Of a stretch of DNA of 64,000 nt, positions 33,139 to 46,081 are shown in pieces; the first letter of the stretch is position 1, and each line of letters starts with the position of its first letter. The translations under genes were made by a program, and so were the position numbers. Source of the stretch: Pogostemon cablin (Eukaryota > Streptophyta > Magnoliopsida > Lamiales > Lamiaceae); contig CM042955.1 in assembly GCA_023678885.1 (NCBI GenBank), forward strand, positions 38,224,088 to 38,288,087. The letters are read 5' to 3'. Under the pieces are notes generated by a model. The model searched no databases. It was not told where the DNA came from and worked only from the letters and a program-made list of their open reading frames with translations.

Positions 33139-34337
33139 TGTTGGAGTTTCGGATCTTTAGGCTAACGTGAACAATTAGGACTTGATATAATTCTACTGCA
33201 GCGGAAGTACAAGAGTAGAATTACCTTTCACCGGGTTTGATGTAGAGGATGAACAGCGAAACGACCTTCCAATCTTCTGTTGTATTTCTAAGCCTCTCCT
33301 TGATATTGTGTGGGCAACGATCACCAAGGAGATCTTATTCCGCATCCCTCTCACTCTCACGAACATTCTTAAGAGTTGAGATGTATGTTCTCTAGTGAAA
33401 GGAGTGCTAAGGATGGCTGTATATATAGACTACAACAGGGACCAAGAGGAGAAATTAGGGTGTTGGCCTCCCATTGATTAAGTATCCGAGTTTAGCCCAA
33501 AACTTATACTTAAATTCAATAATAATAAATAATTCCACTAAAGAAATATTATTGAACTGCCACCCTAATCCCAAATTACGTTTATGGGCTCCTTCTTATT
33601 ATTATGAGTCTGTTAATCTCCCCATGTTTAAGATTCAATGCCCATTACTTAATAAAGTTACTGACAACTTTATTAATTAATTTATTCCAAGAGTAGTACC
33701 ACTCAATCTTATTATCATGCCAGAATAAATCCACTTGCAAGATTTACATGATAATCCTTATGAGCTCCTCAAGGGGACATCATCAACCAATTCTGTTAGG
33801 ACACGGATTCCTTCTACAATCAACAGCACACCATAGAGACAGCACCATTTCACAACTCATCGAGCATATTGATTTAGCTATTAAATCTCACCCATTGATG
33901 AATTAAAGAAATAAATATTGGCTTACGTGTTGATGTTATTGTATAGGGATTAAGAGTACGAACTTCCATAATTAACAGAGATCAAGTTCTATTATATAGT
34001 CAGTATAAATCAAACGATCTCAACTGTGGTCCTGCTCAATACACTAAAAGTGCACTAGTGTAATTTTATAGTCAAGACAGACTAATACCAAATCACACTA
34101 CAACCATACCGATAGATAGTCCCCATCTATCTCGATTGTGAACATCTGTTTATACTTTATAAGGAGCCAATAATATGATCTTCCGTGTGACGCCGCACAC
34201 CACATTATCTACAGTATAAAGTAAATGGACTTTTGTAACAATATTATTATTGTAAATGTTTGACCATATGATTCTCATTTCAAATATTATGAAAATATTG
34301 TTTACCAAAAGCAAGACTTTTAGTATTCATTCCAACA
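33139..34337 (-). repeat. 3' LTR of copia A
   Basis: It is 1199 bp, starting TGTTGGAGTTTCGG and ending ATTCCAACA on the plus strand. It is followed by ATCTCCCACTTAT, which on the minus strand is the polypurine tract ATAAGTGGGAGAT (34338-34350). Confidence 0.9.
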
Positions 34338-34350
34338 ATCTCCCACTTAT

Positions 34351-37300
34351 ACTAAAAGACTATGCTGCCATTTCTGCTGCCATACATCTGATTACCACTC
34401 CCACTACATGACCATTAAAAGCTTTCGCCTTAAGGTCCTTATAAAAAGATTACTAGGTTATCATCCGATGCAATCTAGGCGACAACAACCTTTCCCTCAT
34501 AATACGATTTCTCGTGTCAGGTAGTCTAGCTATCAATGTGTTTAATTTCCTTATGGGCTCGTGATTACTTCAAGTTTGCAACTGCACCATTATTATCACA
34601 ATTAATTGTGATTATCTTGGGCAAACTCAGAATCACATCTAAATCCATTATGAAGTTTCTAGAACCATACAGATACTTAGGCTGCCATTAGGCTCCAATA
34701 TTATCACTTTTCATGATGGAGTCCAAAATATATTTCTATATAATACTCCTCCATAGTATAGATCAACTTCCATTAAACACATAACCTTGAGGTGGATTTA
34801 CTGCCGTCCCTATGATTTAAAAAATTCGAATCTAAGTAACCATCAAGAAATAATGAATTAGTCCGGTAAACTTACATATTATTTCTAGTCCTCTTCAGGT
34901 ACTTTAAATATGTCTTACCATAATTCAATATTCTTATTTCGGGTTACCTTGATACCCACTGACTATGCCATTGGCAATACAGATATCCAATCTCGTGCAT
35001 AGCATTCCATAGATTAAGCTTCATTATTGCCGAAGCATAGGGAACCACATTTATCTATTTTATCTTCTTTTGTGTCTTAAGACACAAATTATTAGATAAA
35101 GTCACATGCTAAAACGAGTAAGGATTATATCATTTTATAAAGCTCAAGACAAGCATAATATCCTTTCTTGTGATCCGTATTACCGTGATCAAAAGGATAT
35201 ATTTTGCTTCTCTTAAGTCCTTCATTTTATACTACTTTATTAACCATACCCATACGCCCGACAATACTCTTTCATTGTCTCCAATGAGCAAGATACCATC
35301 TACGTACTTACAAGAAATACCACCATGTTTCCGTCAATCTTTTCAATACACAAGATTTATCTGAGCATTGATTAAATCTATATGACTGGATTTTCTAATC
35401 AAAACGGATGTGTCTTGATTTTGAAGTTTACTTTAGTCCATCGATGGACATTTTTAAACTTACATTCAAAATGCTCTTAGGTCTATGTAATGAATCACTC
35501 TGGTTGCTTCACATAGATGTTTTCCTCAAGACTTCCAATCAGGAAAGTTGTCTTGACATCTATCTGCTGTACCTCATAATTTCATATGAGCATCAATATA
35601 TAAAAGAATTTGGATCAATATAGGCATAGCCTTCAGCGAACAGGTTTTCTCATAATCGAACCTTTTCTTTCTGATCATACCTTTCGCAACAAGCTTTGCT
35701 TCCAAGGTTTTTACCTTATCCTATGATCCTCTTTTATTTTGTATGACCACTTCTAATGGCTTTTACTCCATTTAGTGGTCCTTTAAGCTTCCATATTTGA
35801 TTTTGAATCCTTAGATTCTATTTCAAAATTTATTGCAACTTACTAAGATTCTGCATTTTGATCTTGTAATGCTTCGTCATGTCCATGGGCATATTTCATG
35901 TTTACTAGGGACCAAGTGTCATGACTCTCCCAAAACATAAATCTATTTAGTTGTAAAACAACCCTCCCACTATGACAAGGCACTACATGCAATTGTGTGA
36001 CACTGTTGCAGTTTACCTTGTGGTATATCCTCTTGTAGTATTGGTACTAAAAATTTATGTTTTCCTTCTCACATTTTTTAGAACATTTTATACATCGATT
36101 TGTAATTTATTGTATAGTCTTTTCCAAGATCTAGTGTTTGTATTAACAATCACTTTATGATCTTTTAGTCTATTAAATAAACCACCCTTCATTTTTCTAG
36201 AATATCTCACAAACATCAATTTGACATGCTATTTCTAGGGCTTACCCATAAAATGAATTTTGTAATTTCAAATAATTCATCATCTATCTAACCCTATCAA
36301 TAAACCTTTATTCCTTCTTCTTATCACACCATACAGCTGGGGTATACCCGGTGTAATTAACTTGAGATTCAATCCCAACTTCTGATTAACAACTCCTAAA
36401 TTATCCTAAGAGGTACTTGCTACCACGATTTAAATCGTAATAACTTGATATATTTTCCATGACGCTTCACTGCATTAGTTATGTACTTCTTGAATTAATC
36501 ATAGTACTCAGACTTGCAGTGCATCAAATATATCTTGTTTCTAGAATAATCTTCGAATATTCATAAATACCTCTCAATGAGATAATCTTAGGATCGCATA
36601 AATTAGAATGAACCATATCCAACACATCTTTATATGGCTCTAAACCCTTTTGTCTTGAAAAGACAATTAATCATATTTACTTCCAAGTAGGACTCAATAG
36701 TTCGATAGTTCTCATTTCCAATAAACCTAACGGTCCATCGAATATCAACTTTTGAATAGTACTTAAGTAAAATGATCTAGTCTTAGATGCCAAAAGTATG
36801 TTTAGTTCATCTCTAAAGGTTCCTTTCTCTTACTAAGTTTAGAAGATGCATTATTAATTATAATTTGTTGTATTCGTAGGATAAACATGATTTAAGAGTA
36901 TACAAATTGTCACTATCGTACCACAACAGATTATATCTCTATCTTCCATTATAATGACCATGTCATTTAAATAAAATAGAGTATTAATATGTAAATTCAT
37001 AGAAATCGAAATGAAATTCTTTCTATGAAAAATGTACGTAAAGACAATTTCTCAAAATCAATCTTTTATTCTTATCTTAAGATAAATAAGCACATCCCAC
37101 TGCAACAGCTACTACTCTCGTAGTTAACCCATGTATTTATCTTATCATCACTATGTTCAAAACATTTAATGACTCTGGTATTTATACACAACGTGTTAGT
37201 AAACGCCATCATTAACCATGCTTCAATTAACTAGTGAATAAGATAATATCCTTGTTTACCTCTTTGATGAAATTGATTTTCCTTTGCCGTACGTTTTGTC

Positions 37301-37920
37301 AGAAGTTTTCCACCATATACAACTTATTGTAATTCAGGTGAAACTTGCTCAAAACGATTAGGCAAAACTATGAAAATTAAATTGAGCTAGGTTTCCCTTT
37401 CAATTTATATTCGAAGTATTTCCAATTCATTCATCAAGCTAACCATTACCTCTTGCCTTTTTAACTTTCTCAAGTATCTGAAGGGTCGCGTGAGACCATC
37501 ATATTTCTATGAACCTCTCACCTCTTCACTAGAGAGTTTAAATAGGCATCAGAGGATACCCTTAGTGAGAACACAACTTTATTTTATTAAGCAGTAACAC
37601 TTAAAATCAAGATTCTTTTCTAATAATTTATTATGGACCAGTAAATATTATTTCTTTCAGTTATCAATAAGTGAAATAAATTATTCGAAAATTCAGAGAA
37701 TCAAGTAAATTAATATGACTATCAAACTTTTCGAATAAATTCACCGATATCTCAAGCACCGTGAATTTGCAAGCCACGTTAATGTGGACGTTTACAAACC
37801 CAAACATTCACAAGAGAAGGTTTTGTATTATTCGAAAAATCTGAGAATCAATTAAATAAATACGATGATCAAACTCTTTGAATTTACTGACAGCAACCAT
37901 CGCTTCCGACATCAGCTTCA
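34351..37920 (-). pseudogene. pol: Decayed gag-pol of copia A
   Basis: No frame of useful length remains on the minus strand. The RT core can still be read at about 35255-35305 (minus), where KYVDGILLIGDN stands for the usual YVDD motif with the last Asp changed to Gly, followed by VLSGV. A gag-start-like stretch, SKFKEFDHRIYLIDSQ, lies at about 37835-37910. A short imperfect duplication sits at about 37680-37880. The coding region is shorter than a full copia pol, so deletions are likely as well. Confidence 0.65.
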
Positions 37921-38671
37921 TGTACCTTGCTGGTAAGTCCCGAGAGCTGGTCGCCGTTCTTCGCAACTCCACCGCAGATTCCCACCGGAAATCACCATTG
38001 CTGCTGGAAAGACAGCTGCCAGTTTTTCCCAACTGATACGTACCGGAAAATATGCCCAAATGGACGCTCCTTGTGCAGCTTCGTTTCCAGCCATTGGTCT
38101 GCACGCTCTCCATCATCCACTGCCGGAAACCACTCCGGTCAGCAGCTACCGGCCATCGAATCAACTCAGCCAACGATATTCAGACACGATGCCGTCACCA
38201 GAGACTGCTGCTGACAATACGCACTACCGGTTACCATGCTTTCCGATGATCGTGCTGATAATCAGTGACGACCACTCCTCGGATCACACGCCTGCATCTA
38301 TGCATTTGCATCGTCCAGCCTTCTGTTGGTGGTCGCGATGTGGGTTTCATCGTTCACGTCTGCTGCCGCTGGTTCCACCATGAAAGGCAGTCCTTCATCG
38401 ACACCGCCCGCTGTTCTTTGCGTCGCTTGTGGGTTTCGTCGAGGTCTAGCCGAGTCAGACTAGTTTCCTACGCCAGCCATCACGACGTTGTACAGCACAG
38501 ACCAGTTTAGCAGAAGAATTCTGCTGTGTGTACATTTTTGATAGCGAGTCATCACTCATATCAGCCCTTCGTCGTCAGCATCGCTTTCACCCATAGCCAC
38601 CACGACTTTCAGCCATCACCCGACGTCCATCATCAACCAAGCAGCAACGGCAGCAACCTCTCATAGCCTTC
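37921..38671 (-). other. GC-rich leader of copia A, distal part
   Basis: This lies between the gag-like start and the copia B insertion site; its continuation to the primer site is at 46503-46759. It is rich in CACCGG/CCGGAAA-type words and clearly more GC-rich than the flanks. Several short open frames exist on both strands, with no recognisable domain. Confidence 0.5.
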
Positions 38672-39087
38672 TGTAAATAATAATTAATATAATAAATATT
38701 AATTATAAATCCACATATGAAAGTAAAGTGGATAAGAGAGAAAAAGGAAGTTAAAAGTAGTTTTAACTTCTCCTTGAAGATTTTTTTTGATTCTGCGTAA
38801 GCAGTTATCAGAACATGCATTCAGAACAAGCAGAACGAAGAACGTAGAGAATAGTCTTCTCTCTCGTTTTCTCTCCCGATTTCACATCACAAATCCAGTT
38901 AACATATTCCGGATTAGTACCATATCGTGGAATACAATCTTTCAACCCCGTGTTGGAGATTTGATCTAGAGATCACGGTTTAACGACGTGAGTACCAACA
39001 GGTTCGTACTTTCTTCTTCCGCTGCAACGAGAACTCAAAGGAGAAAGGTATGGTTTCTCCCTGTGTATGAAAGTGAGTTTTCCAACA
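38672..39087 (+). repeat. 5' LTR of copia B
   Basis: It starts TGTAAATAATAATT and ends TTTTCCAACA. It is identical to the 3' LTR except for A versus G near 38745. A short 60-codon frame occurs in both LTRs but has no ATG start context or domain. Confidence 0.95.
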
Positions 39088-39088
39088 T

Positions 39089-39100
39089 TGGTATCAGAGC
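39089..39100 (+). other. Primer binding site of copia B (initiator tRNA-Met)
   Basis: TGGTATCAGAGC, the standard plant copia primer site complementary to initiator tRNA-Met, lies one base after the LTR. Confidence 0.92.
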
Positions 39101-39539
39101 CAATTGTTGGTACTCCGTGTTTATGTTTATCTCTGAATTTTCATGTTTTAAATTTTCTGCCTTCATGATTTAAATGTTCTCACATAAATTTTTATTTGAT
39201 GTTATATGATTGCTGTATTGTATGACATTAATGGGTTGCATATGTGAGTATGAGGCAGATTATGGTTTATCCCAGTGAACATGTGTTTTTTGACGTTGAA
39301 ATTCACCATGAATGATTAAGGGTGTTATTTTTCGTCATTTTTTCATGCAAGTAAAAGCATGTTTTATTTAATCTACTGGATAGGGCTCGTCGAGAGGAGT
39401 CCGGCAGTATTTTTTGTGCATTTTTTGGCCTTCTAAAACTCAAGATATGATTTTTGAAGTTTTTTTTCGTTCTTGGGGCTAAACTGCAAAAGTTCAGAAA
39501 CTTCAGGGGTTGATTTTTGAAAATTCGATAAAGTTTAGG

Positions 39540-39960
39540 GACTTGATCATAATTTTAAAAAACCTGAAGGCGGACCGGGTTAATCAGACGGATCCGGGTC
39601 AGACCCAGCAGAATCGGGTCGGTCCAGTGGGTCAACCCGTAACCGGAACCGCCGGTGAACAGGTCGGCAGGTGGTGGCGCGTGTAGTTCACGCTCCGTCA
39701 ACGGCAAATTGGTGGTGGCGCGTGAATCCCACGCGCCGGTAAATGGCAGAGGCGCGTGTGTTACACGCGCCGGCAGCCACCATCTCCGGTGGAGGCGCGT
39801 GTGTTGCACGCGCCGGAACTCAGGCTGCTTCCAGCCGCGCGTGGTGGCGTGTGCGGGCGTTTGTCGGCTGTTGCCGGCGCGTGGGAGCGCGTGCCGGCGC
39901 GTTGGATGTTTATGTCGGCGCGTTGGGGCGCGTGCAATCGTTTTCCAGCCACTGTTTGAT
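39540..39960 (+). repeat. GC-rich leader of copia B with serial GGCGCGTG hairpins
   Basis: Four units start at 39676, 39717, 39751 and 39794. Each has GGCGCGTG followed within a few bases by its complement CACGCGCC (imperfect in the first). Further GGCGCGT words follow to about 39930. The open frames here on both strands are side effects of the GC-rich repeats. Confidence 0.75.
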
Positions 39961-40360
39961 ATTTCCGACGTGTTTTCGATGCATTGAGTCCGATGGTGAT
40001 GTTTCCGAGAACGTTGGACGTCATCTTTAAGTGTGTATATGTGGTTTTACTTCATTTTATGACATATTTGTTGAATACGAACCTATGGGGTGGCTATTTG
40101 GTTGCGATTTTCGGTAATATTGCACCTTAATATGTCATTTAATTCTAAATTCATGGTGTTAGTGTTGTTATAATTGTTCAAACTCCTGTAGCCTATGAAA
40201 GTGGGAGCCAAAGTGAGTTGGACTGATACACTTGTGAATATGCCTATTGCATATTGGAAAAGTTGTTTCCATATGCATTATATTGAGAGGAAGTTCATGT
40301 GATATAGTTTGACTAACACTGGTGTGTTTGATATTTGGTTGCTCGTTTTTTCTCAGAGGC

Positions 40361-40909
40361 ATGTCAGGATCGGGAACAATTACAGAAGAAGACATTAGGA
40401 CTAAAGAGGAGGTCCTCCATGAATTCTTGAATTATAAAATGAAGCCTACACACAACATAAGGGATCACGCAATTGAATTGATTGAACTCTACAACCGATT
40501 GCTGCCTTTAATTTATAGCAATGCAATTCCACATGATAAGTATTTCGAAGTTTCCAGTCCTGAGACCTGGGCGAACACTTTGTCTTCTTACCTACAAAAG
40601 GATTTTTGGGTTCAGTGGGAGACTTATAAATTGAAACCTAATGGTCGTCAAATTATGCAAGATTTGGCTGATGCTTCTGAAGCAGAATATAGGACACAGG
40701 CACTAAGATCCGCCTGCTTAAGGATGGGAAGGATTCGACGTTCTGATTCTTTAAGACTAAGTAGTCGAGAGAAGCATCAGATAAAGAATCCTCACATAGA
40801 TCCTTTAGGGCAAGCTATTTATAGTGTGGGGACTAAGAAATTTGATTATGAGCATCGATGGAAATCTAGTAATGATAAATTAGGGAGATTAATCCGTAGA
40901 TTTCCTTAA
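40361..40909 (+). CDS. Unknown ORF ahead of gag in copia B
   Basis: A 182-codon frame from ATG to TAA starts MSGSGTITEEDIRTKEEVLHE. The N-terminal half is acidic and helical-looking. The middle (YKMKPTHNIRDHAIELIELYNRLL) faintly resembles the helical part of copia Gag proteins, but I cannot assign a family. The C-terminal third is basic (RLRSS and RR words) and could bind nucleic acid. It lies between the leader and the recognisable gag remnant, which starts about 370 bases later. It is fully open while gag and pol around it carry many stops and frameshifts. It may be a captured sequence, a displaced gag fragment, or an accessory gene. Confidence 0.5.
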   Translation: MSGSGTITEEDIRTKEEVLHEFLNYKMKPTHNIRDHAIELIELYNRLLPLIYSNAIPHDKYFEVSSPETWANTLSSYLQKDFWVQWETYKLKPNGRQIMQDLADASEAEYRTQALRSACLRMGRIRRSDSLRLSSREKHQIKNPHIDPLGQAIYSVGTKKFDYEHRWKSSNDKLGRLIRRFP

Positions 40910-41279
40910 TTCATTTCCATTGTATTTCTAATTGGAAACTCAGGGAGTTCATTAGAATTTTATGTTCATGACTTGTCAGACTTAGTGTTTTCGCTATTGT
41001 GGATGGTTGTTTAAAGTTAAATTTATAAGTGGCTGTTCAATATTATTGTTGATTACTTGAACAATGTGTTTTATGTTTTGAAACAAGAATCTAGTATTGT
41101 GACACTTGATGAGATTGATGATTAATAGTCTCCGAGCTATTTTTCGAGATCAAGTCTTGTGTTATTTATTGAGATGTCTATGTTTGGCATAACGTAAAAC
41201 TTAATAAAACATTAATAACATACTGAATCACTATTATCTCTATCAAATAAATGAACATCGAAATCTATTGTCGTTGAGT

Positions 41280-42140
41280 TGCACAAAGGTGAGAAACTCA
41301 ATAGTGACAATTATGACACAGACATCATAAAATTTGGTACATATTGTATGAACAAGATGCATTGGATGCTATAAATCAAGTGATGGCTGATCCAGGCGTG
41401 GGTATTGGAAACCAAAGGAGGTGTGAACAAGGAGCGTACCATGCATGGAAACGGAAATTCCATTGCACGAGGTATTCTTGTAAGCTCAGTAATCGATGCA
41501 ATGATCCATGAATGTGAGCAACAACCCACCAAACATGATGTCTGGGTGTATCTGCGTGAGAAGTATGGTGATACATCGATTACAAGGCTTAGGCAGTTGA
41601 CTACTATGTTCGATACTTCAAAAAGAAACCTGATCATAAAATTAGACAAAATCTCAGGGAGATGTCTAATATGATAATCGAACTTAAGACTGCTGGTCAT
41701 ATACTCTCTGATGAACAGTAAATCTAAGTCCTGTTCAGCTCTTTACCTGATCGTTGGACACGTCTCAAAGTCAACTTGATGCATTATAAAAGAATTGAAC
41801 TTTCAATGATACTTCTTGTCATGTTGAGTTAGAAGATGAGAGGCTCGGAGCCTCAAAGCTTTCTTCTGGGACCTTTTATGCCAGTTCTACTTCTAAAGGA
41901 GCTTCAAGCTTCAAAAGGAAAAGGAATTGGAAGAAGGGAAAGAAGAAAAGACGATCTAACGGTAATGGTGGTAAGCCTGGGGATAATCCAACAACTAAAA
42001 CTGATGAACGGAAAAAGGAAAAGAAGCGTGACAAAAAGAATAAGAGAGATAAAAGCAAGATGCCATATTACAATTATAGTAAGCTTGGTTATTATGCTCA
42101 TGAATGCCCTGAGCCCAGGAGGGACAAGGTGTATTGATCT
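41280..42140 (+). pseudogene. gag: Decayed gag of copia B
   Basis: Copia-type Gag sequence is spread over several frames: EKYGDTSITRLRQLTTMFDT (about 41555-41620), REMSNMI.ELKTAGH (about 41660-41700), SLPDRW (about 41740) and a basic tract before the zinc knuckle. In the knuckle (about 42061-42110) the first two Cys are replaced by Tyr, leaving only the His and last Cys. Gag would be non-functional. Confidence 0.8.
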
Positions 42141-45120
42141 TATTCTATTTTGTGTGAAATTAATGTCTCGAGTACTATCTTGCTTCCTGATTCTTATCCT
42201 TTGAGGATTATAGACTCAAGAGCAACAGACCATGTGACAAGAGACAGTGGGAGTTTTTTGTACATTTCCGTCGTATTCCGATGGGGACTAGGTGGATATA
42301 TGTAGGAATCAATGCACGAGTCGAAGTCAGAGGACTTGAGACTAGCAAATTGGATCTTGACAATAGTCAGACCTTTATCCTACATGATGTTCTATATGCT
42401 CCGGAGACCACGCGAAATCTAATTTCAGTTACAGTTCTACTTAATTGGGTTATGATGTATTATTTACTGTGGTAATTAGCATTAATGATACTTGTTATGC
42501 ATCTAGACATATAACTGATGGCTTTATGGTTTTAAATTGTATAAGAATGACGTTTAGTTATTATGATGATTATTCATATTCGCTAAATGCTCGATCTTCT
42601 AGTAATGCAAATGTGAATGATGTTTGGCATGCTAGATTAGGTCATATGGGGCAAGATAGGATGAATAGACTTGTGAAAGAAGGATTGTTGAGTCTTTCTT
42701 CTAAAGTCGAATTATCCAAATGCGAACATTATCTTGCTGGAAAAATGACTTGAAAACCTTTTGGTAAAGCTATTTGGTCTGAATCTTCATTAGAAGTAAT
42801 CCATTCATGTGATTCTGTAAATGTGAGAGCACGACATGGAGCTCACTATTTCATTACGTTAATTGATGATTATTCACGTTTTGGATGTCTATTTGATATC
42901 TCATAAGTCTGAAGCATTGGATTGTTTTAGACGATACTTGAGTGAAGTTGAAAATCAAAAGACAAGTCTATCAAAGTTCTAAAGAACTGATAGAGGACGT
43001 GAATATCTATCAGAACAATTCAAGGAATTTTATAATGAAATGGTATAACCCGACAATTAACTGTTTCTTATACACCTCAACAAAATGGTGTCACTGGAAG
43101 AAGGAATAGGATTTTGTTGGAGATGGTTAGATCCATGATGGCACAAGCTAATCTAACGAGATGCGTTGCTTACGGCAGCTTATGTGCTTAATCGCGTGCA
43201 TTCTAAGTCAGTTGCTTCGACTCCATATGAACTTTGGACGGGTAGAAAACCTGAATTAACCTTAGAGCTTGGGGATCAGCAGCTTAGTATATGATTCATC
43301 GAGTCAGTACGGAAAGTTGGGTCCTAGAGGTAAAAAAAAAAAAAAGTGTATCTTCATAAGATACTTCATACATGCTAAGGGTTACGTGTTCATAGGAGAT
43401 CACGATGGAAGCTTAACTGAGATAGAATAACATAATGTTCATTTTCTGGAAACTGAATTTTCTAGTAAAGGGGCATCAGGGATGCCGGATCTATTTTCGA
43501 GATAGTAGAAAACCAATACCTATAAGATCCAAGTGGGAGTAATAAGCTGATGGTGTGCATCTTGATAGTTGATGGTGTGGGTCTTGATAGATATTTGCCA
43601 ATTGAGAATCAGGTGATTCCCAATAAGAGCATTTTGTCTAACAGAAGACAATCAGCAGTTATCTCATCTCGAAAAGTTCTAGGAAACATATGCCCAAAAG
43701 GCATTATGACATTGAAGGACAAGCCTTCTTAGTTTCACCAGAAAATGGAGATGATTCTCTTGTTGACAAGGAAGAGCCCTTAAACGTTACAGAAGCTCTA
43801 ACTTGTCCGGCAAAGGAGAAATGGATGAAAGAGGAGATGGAGTCTATGAAGTCAAATCAAGTCTGGGGACTTGTAGAACTTCCAGAGGGACAAAAGGAAA
43901 TTGGGAATAAATGGATTCTCAAAATCAAAAGAACTGTTGATGGCTCAATAGAGAGGTAGAAAGCTCGCTTGGTGGCAAAAGGTTATACTCAACAAGGGTA
44001 TAGAGTACGTAGAAACCTTTTCACTTATAGTGAGGATTTCCTTGATTTTTCTACTGTTGGCTATAGTGGCTAGTATGGATTTAGAATTACAACAAATGGA
44101 TGTTAAGACCGCATTTCTCAATGGAGAATTAGAAGAAGAGATCTACATGCAACAGCCTGTAGGATTTATTCTTTGAGGTCGAGAGGATAAAATTTGTAGA
44201 TTATAGAAGTCGTTCTATAGACTCAAACAATCCTCCAGACAGTGGTATTTGAGATTTCAAACTACGGTCATCTCATAAGACTACTGTGTTTACATTAAAC
44301 GATCCAATAGTTGTTTTGTGATTCTATCCTTGCATGTGGATGACATTTTTCTAGCTTGAAATAGCAAAGAGTATCTTGAAAACATAAAAGGATGGTTGCC
44401 TTCGAATTTCGAAATGAAAGATATGGGTAATGCAGAGTACATACTTGATGTGAAGATCCATAGGGATCGTTCAAATAAGTTATTGGGTTTGTCTCAAGAG
44501 ACTTACATCAAGAATCTTTTAGAACGATTCAAGATGGACAGCTGCAAACCTATAGATACTCCTATTATAGAAGGCGAATCTTGAGTCAGAAAATGTGTCC
44601 CAAGACTCAAGATGGAAAGAATAAAATGGCCAGAATACCATATGCCAATGTGATTGACTGCAGATTATTCTCTCTGTTATCAAGGGAATAACAGTACACT
44701 GAATGAGTATTCAGAAGCTGACTGGAGTGGTGACTTAGATAAATTTAAATCAACTCTCGGTTTTTGTCTTCTTGCTCAACAATGGAGCAATCTCATAGTG
44801 TAGCAAGAAACAGACTTGAATATCACTGTCCACTATGGAAGCCGAATTTGTGGCATGTGCGTCTGTAGTTCAAGAGGCTATTTGGTTGAGAAGATTCATG
44901 AAATATTTGGAGGTCTCAAACACTCCAGTGGGAGCTGTTTTAATTAATTGTGATAATCAGGTGGTTATTGCTTACACAAAAGACCCCAAATTTTATGGAT
45001 AGACCTAACACATTGACATGAAGTTCAACTTTGTTAGAGATATTGTAGATAAGAAGAAAAGTGATTCTTAATTACATTTCTACTCGTTTGAGTCTGCGAA
45101 GGATTTAAAACGATGTATTG
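42141..45120 (+). pseudogene. pol: Decayed pol of copia B (protease, integrase, RT, RNase H)
   Basis: Order is that of Ty1/copia. The protease site reads DSRA instead of DSGA at 42213. A GAG-pre-integrase domain (VWHARLGHMGQDRMNRLV) lies at about 42622-42675. The integrase core follows (LIDDYSRF near 42860, TDRGREYL near 42985) with the catalytic Glu region changed at about 43095. RT has KWMKEEMESM, MDVKTAFLNGELEEEIYMQQP near 44098, and HVDDIF instead of YVDD near 44334. RNase H has DWSGDLDKFKSTLGF near 44720. Numerous stops and frameshifts break it. Many replacements fit G-to-A changes on the plus strand. Confidence 0.85.
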
Positions 45121-46081
45121 AATATGTATATGCATGTTAATGGAATAGTTAATGGCTTAACTATTCATGTATGTTTTATAAATTATATGTGATGGTTCAT
45201 ATATAATAGAATGTCGGCAAGTTTTGATTAGCTCTCTCATACGAGCAATCACCTCTGGCTCAGTGGGAGTGCAGAGATGAGATTACGATAGCTAATGTAA
45301 TCGGGATAGATTTCGCCACGAATCTGATCCAACTTGTTATAAAGCTAAATCGACGGAGATCCTATATGTTGGAGGGAGGATGTTCGGGTTAAGTGTATAG
45401 GACACACTTGAACTCTGATTTACACGATGTCTAAATTAGAAGAAATACGACATACGCTTTCTTAGAAGGAAGTTAAAGACATTGTGACATGTGTTTAGGA
45501 AAACGACATGTGCTAAGCTGACCCCAACAGGATTGAGAAAATAATCCCTATTTTCTCAAAAGTATGAGTCCTTATCTATTGGTTACCCTTATGACTTTCT
45601 ACTATATTCTAAGTCTTCACTTTGGTGTTGCTACTTTAGCATGTTACCAAAAGAGCTATGGTTAATAACGGCGATGCGGTACATATCTAGGAAAGCAGCT
45701 ACAGTGGGAGACTGTAGATAATTAGTGAGATGGAAAGAACGTCTTAATTTAACATATACTATTGTGATTCATTGACTAGTCAATCAAGTAGGGTCTTGAT
45801 TATGAATACATAGTAATTTGCAAAAAGGTTGAATATGCTCTGATAAGTCCAGGGATTGAAATAGAGATATGTCAACTTATGTTAAATGTTCAAGAGTTCT
45901 GGGGTATAGCGAGCTTGTTGAGTTTCATTTATAAACTGGTTGAGTTGCTATATATCTCTAACAAGTGTATCGCGATTAAAACTCATATCTCGTGGGTCAC
46001 ACGATGTATTAATCTGTGTCAGAATATGTTTTTTGAAGAAATTGAGTCAGGCGACTTATGACTTCATATGTGAGTGGGAGA
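45121..46081 (+). other. 3' non-coding region and polypurine tract of copia B
   Basis: No coding motif is seen after the RNase H remnant. A GGCTCAGTGGGAGTGCAGAG stretch near 45257 and CAGTGGGAGACTG near 45702 look like extra purine-tract-like sequences. The actual polypurine tract is TGAGTGGGAGA at 46071-46081, directly before the 3' LTR. Confidence 0.65.

Noticed and set aside
37808..38173. 121-codon minus-strand frame as an independent gene
   Set aside because: Its end resembles a gag start of copia A and its first part is leader sequence, so it is a composite of that element.
38787..38969. 60-codon frame repeated at 46197-46379
   Set aside because: It is part of the copia B LTR, so duplication is structural, not evidence of coding.
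39555..40030. Several short open frames on both strands in the copia B leader
   Set aside because: They come from GC-rich hairpin repeats, without any domain.
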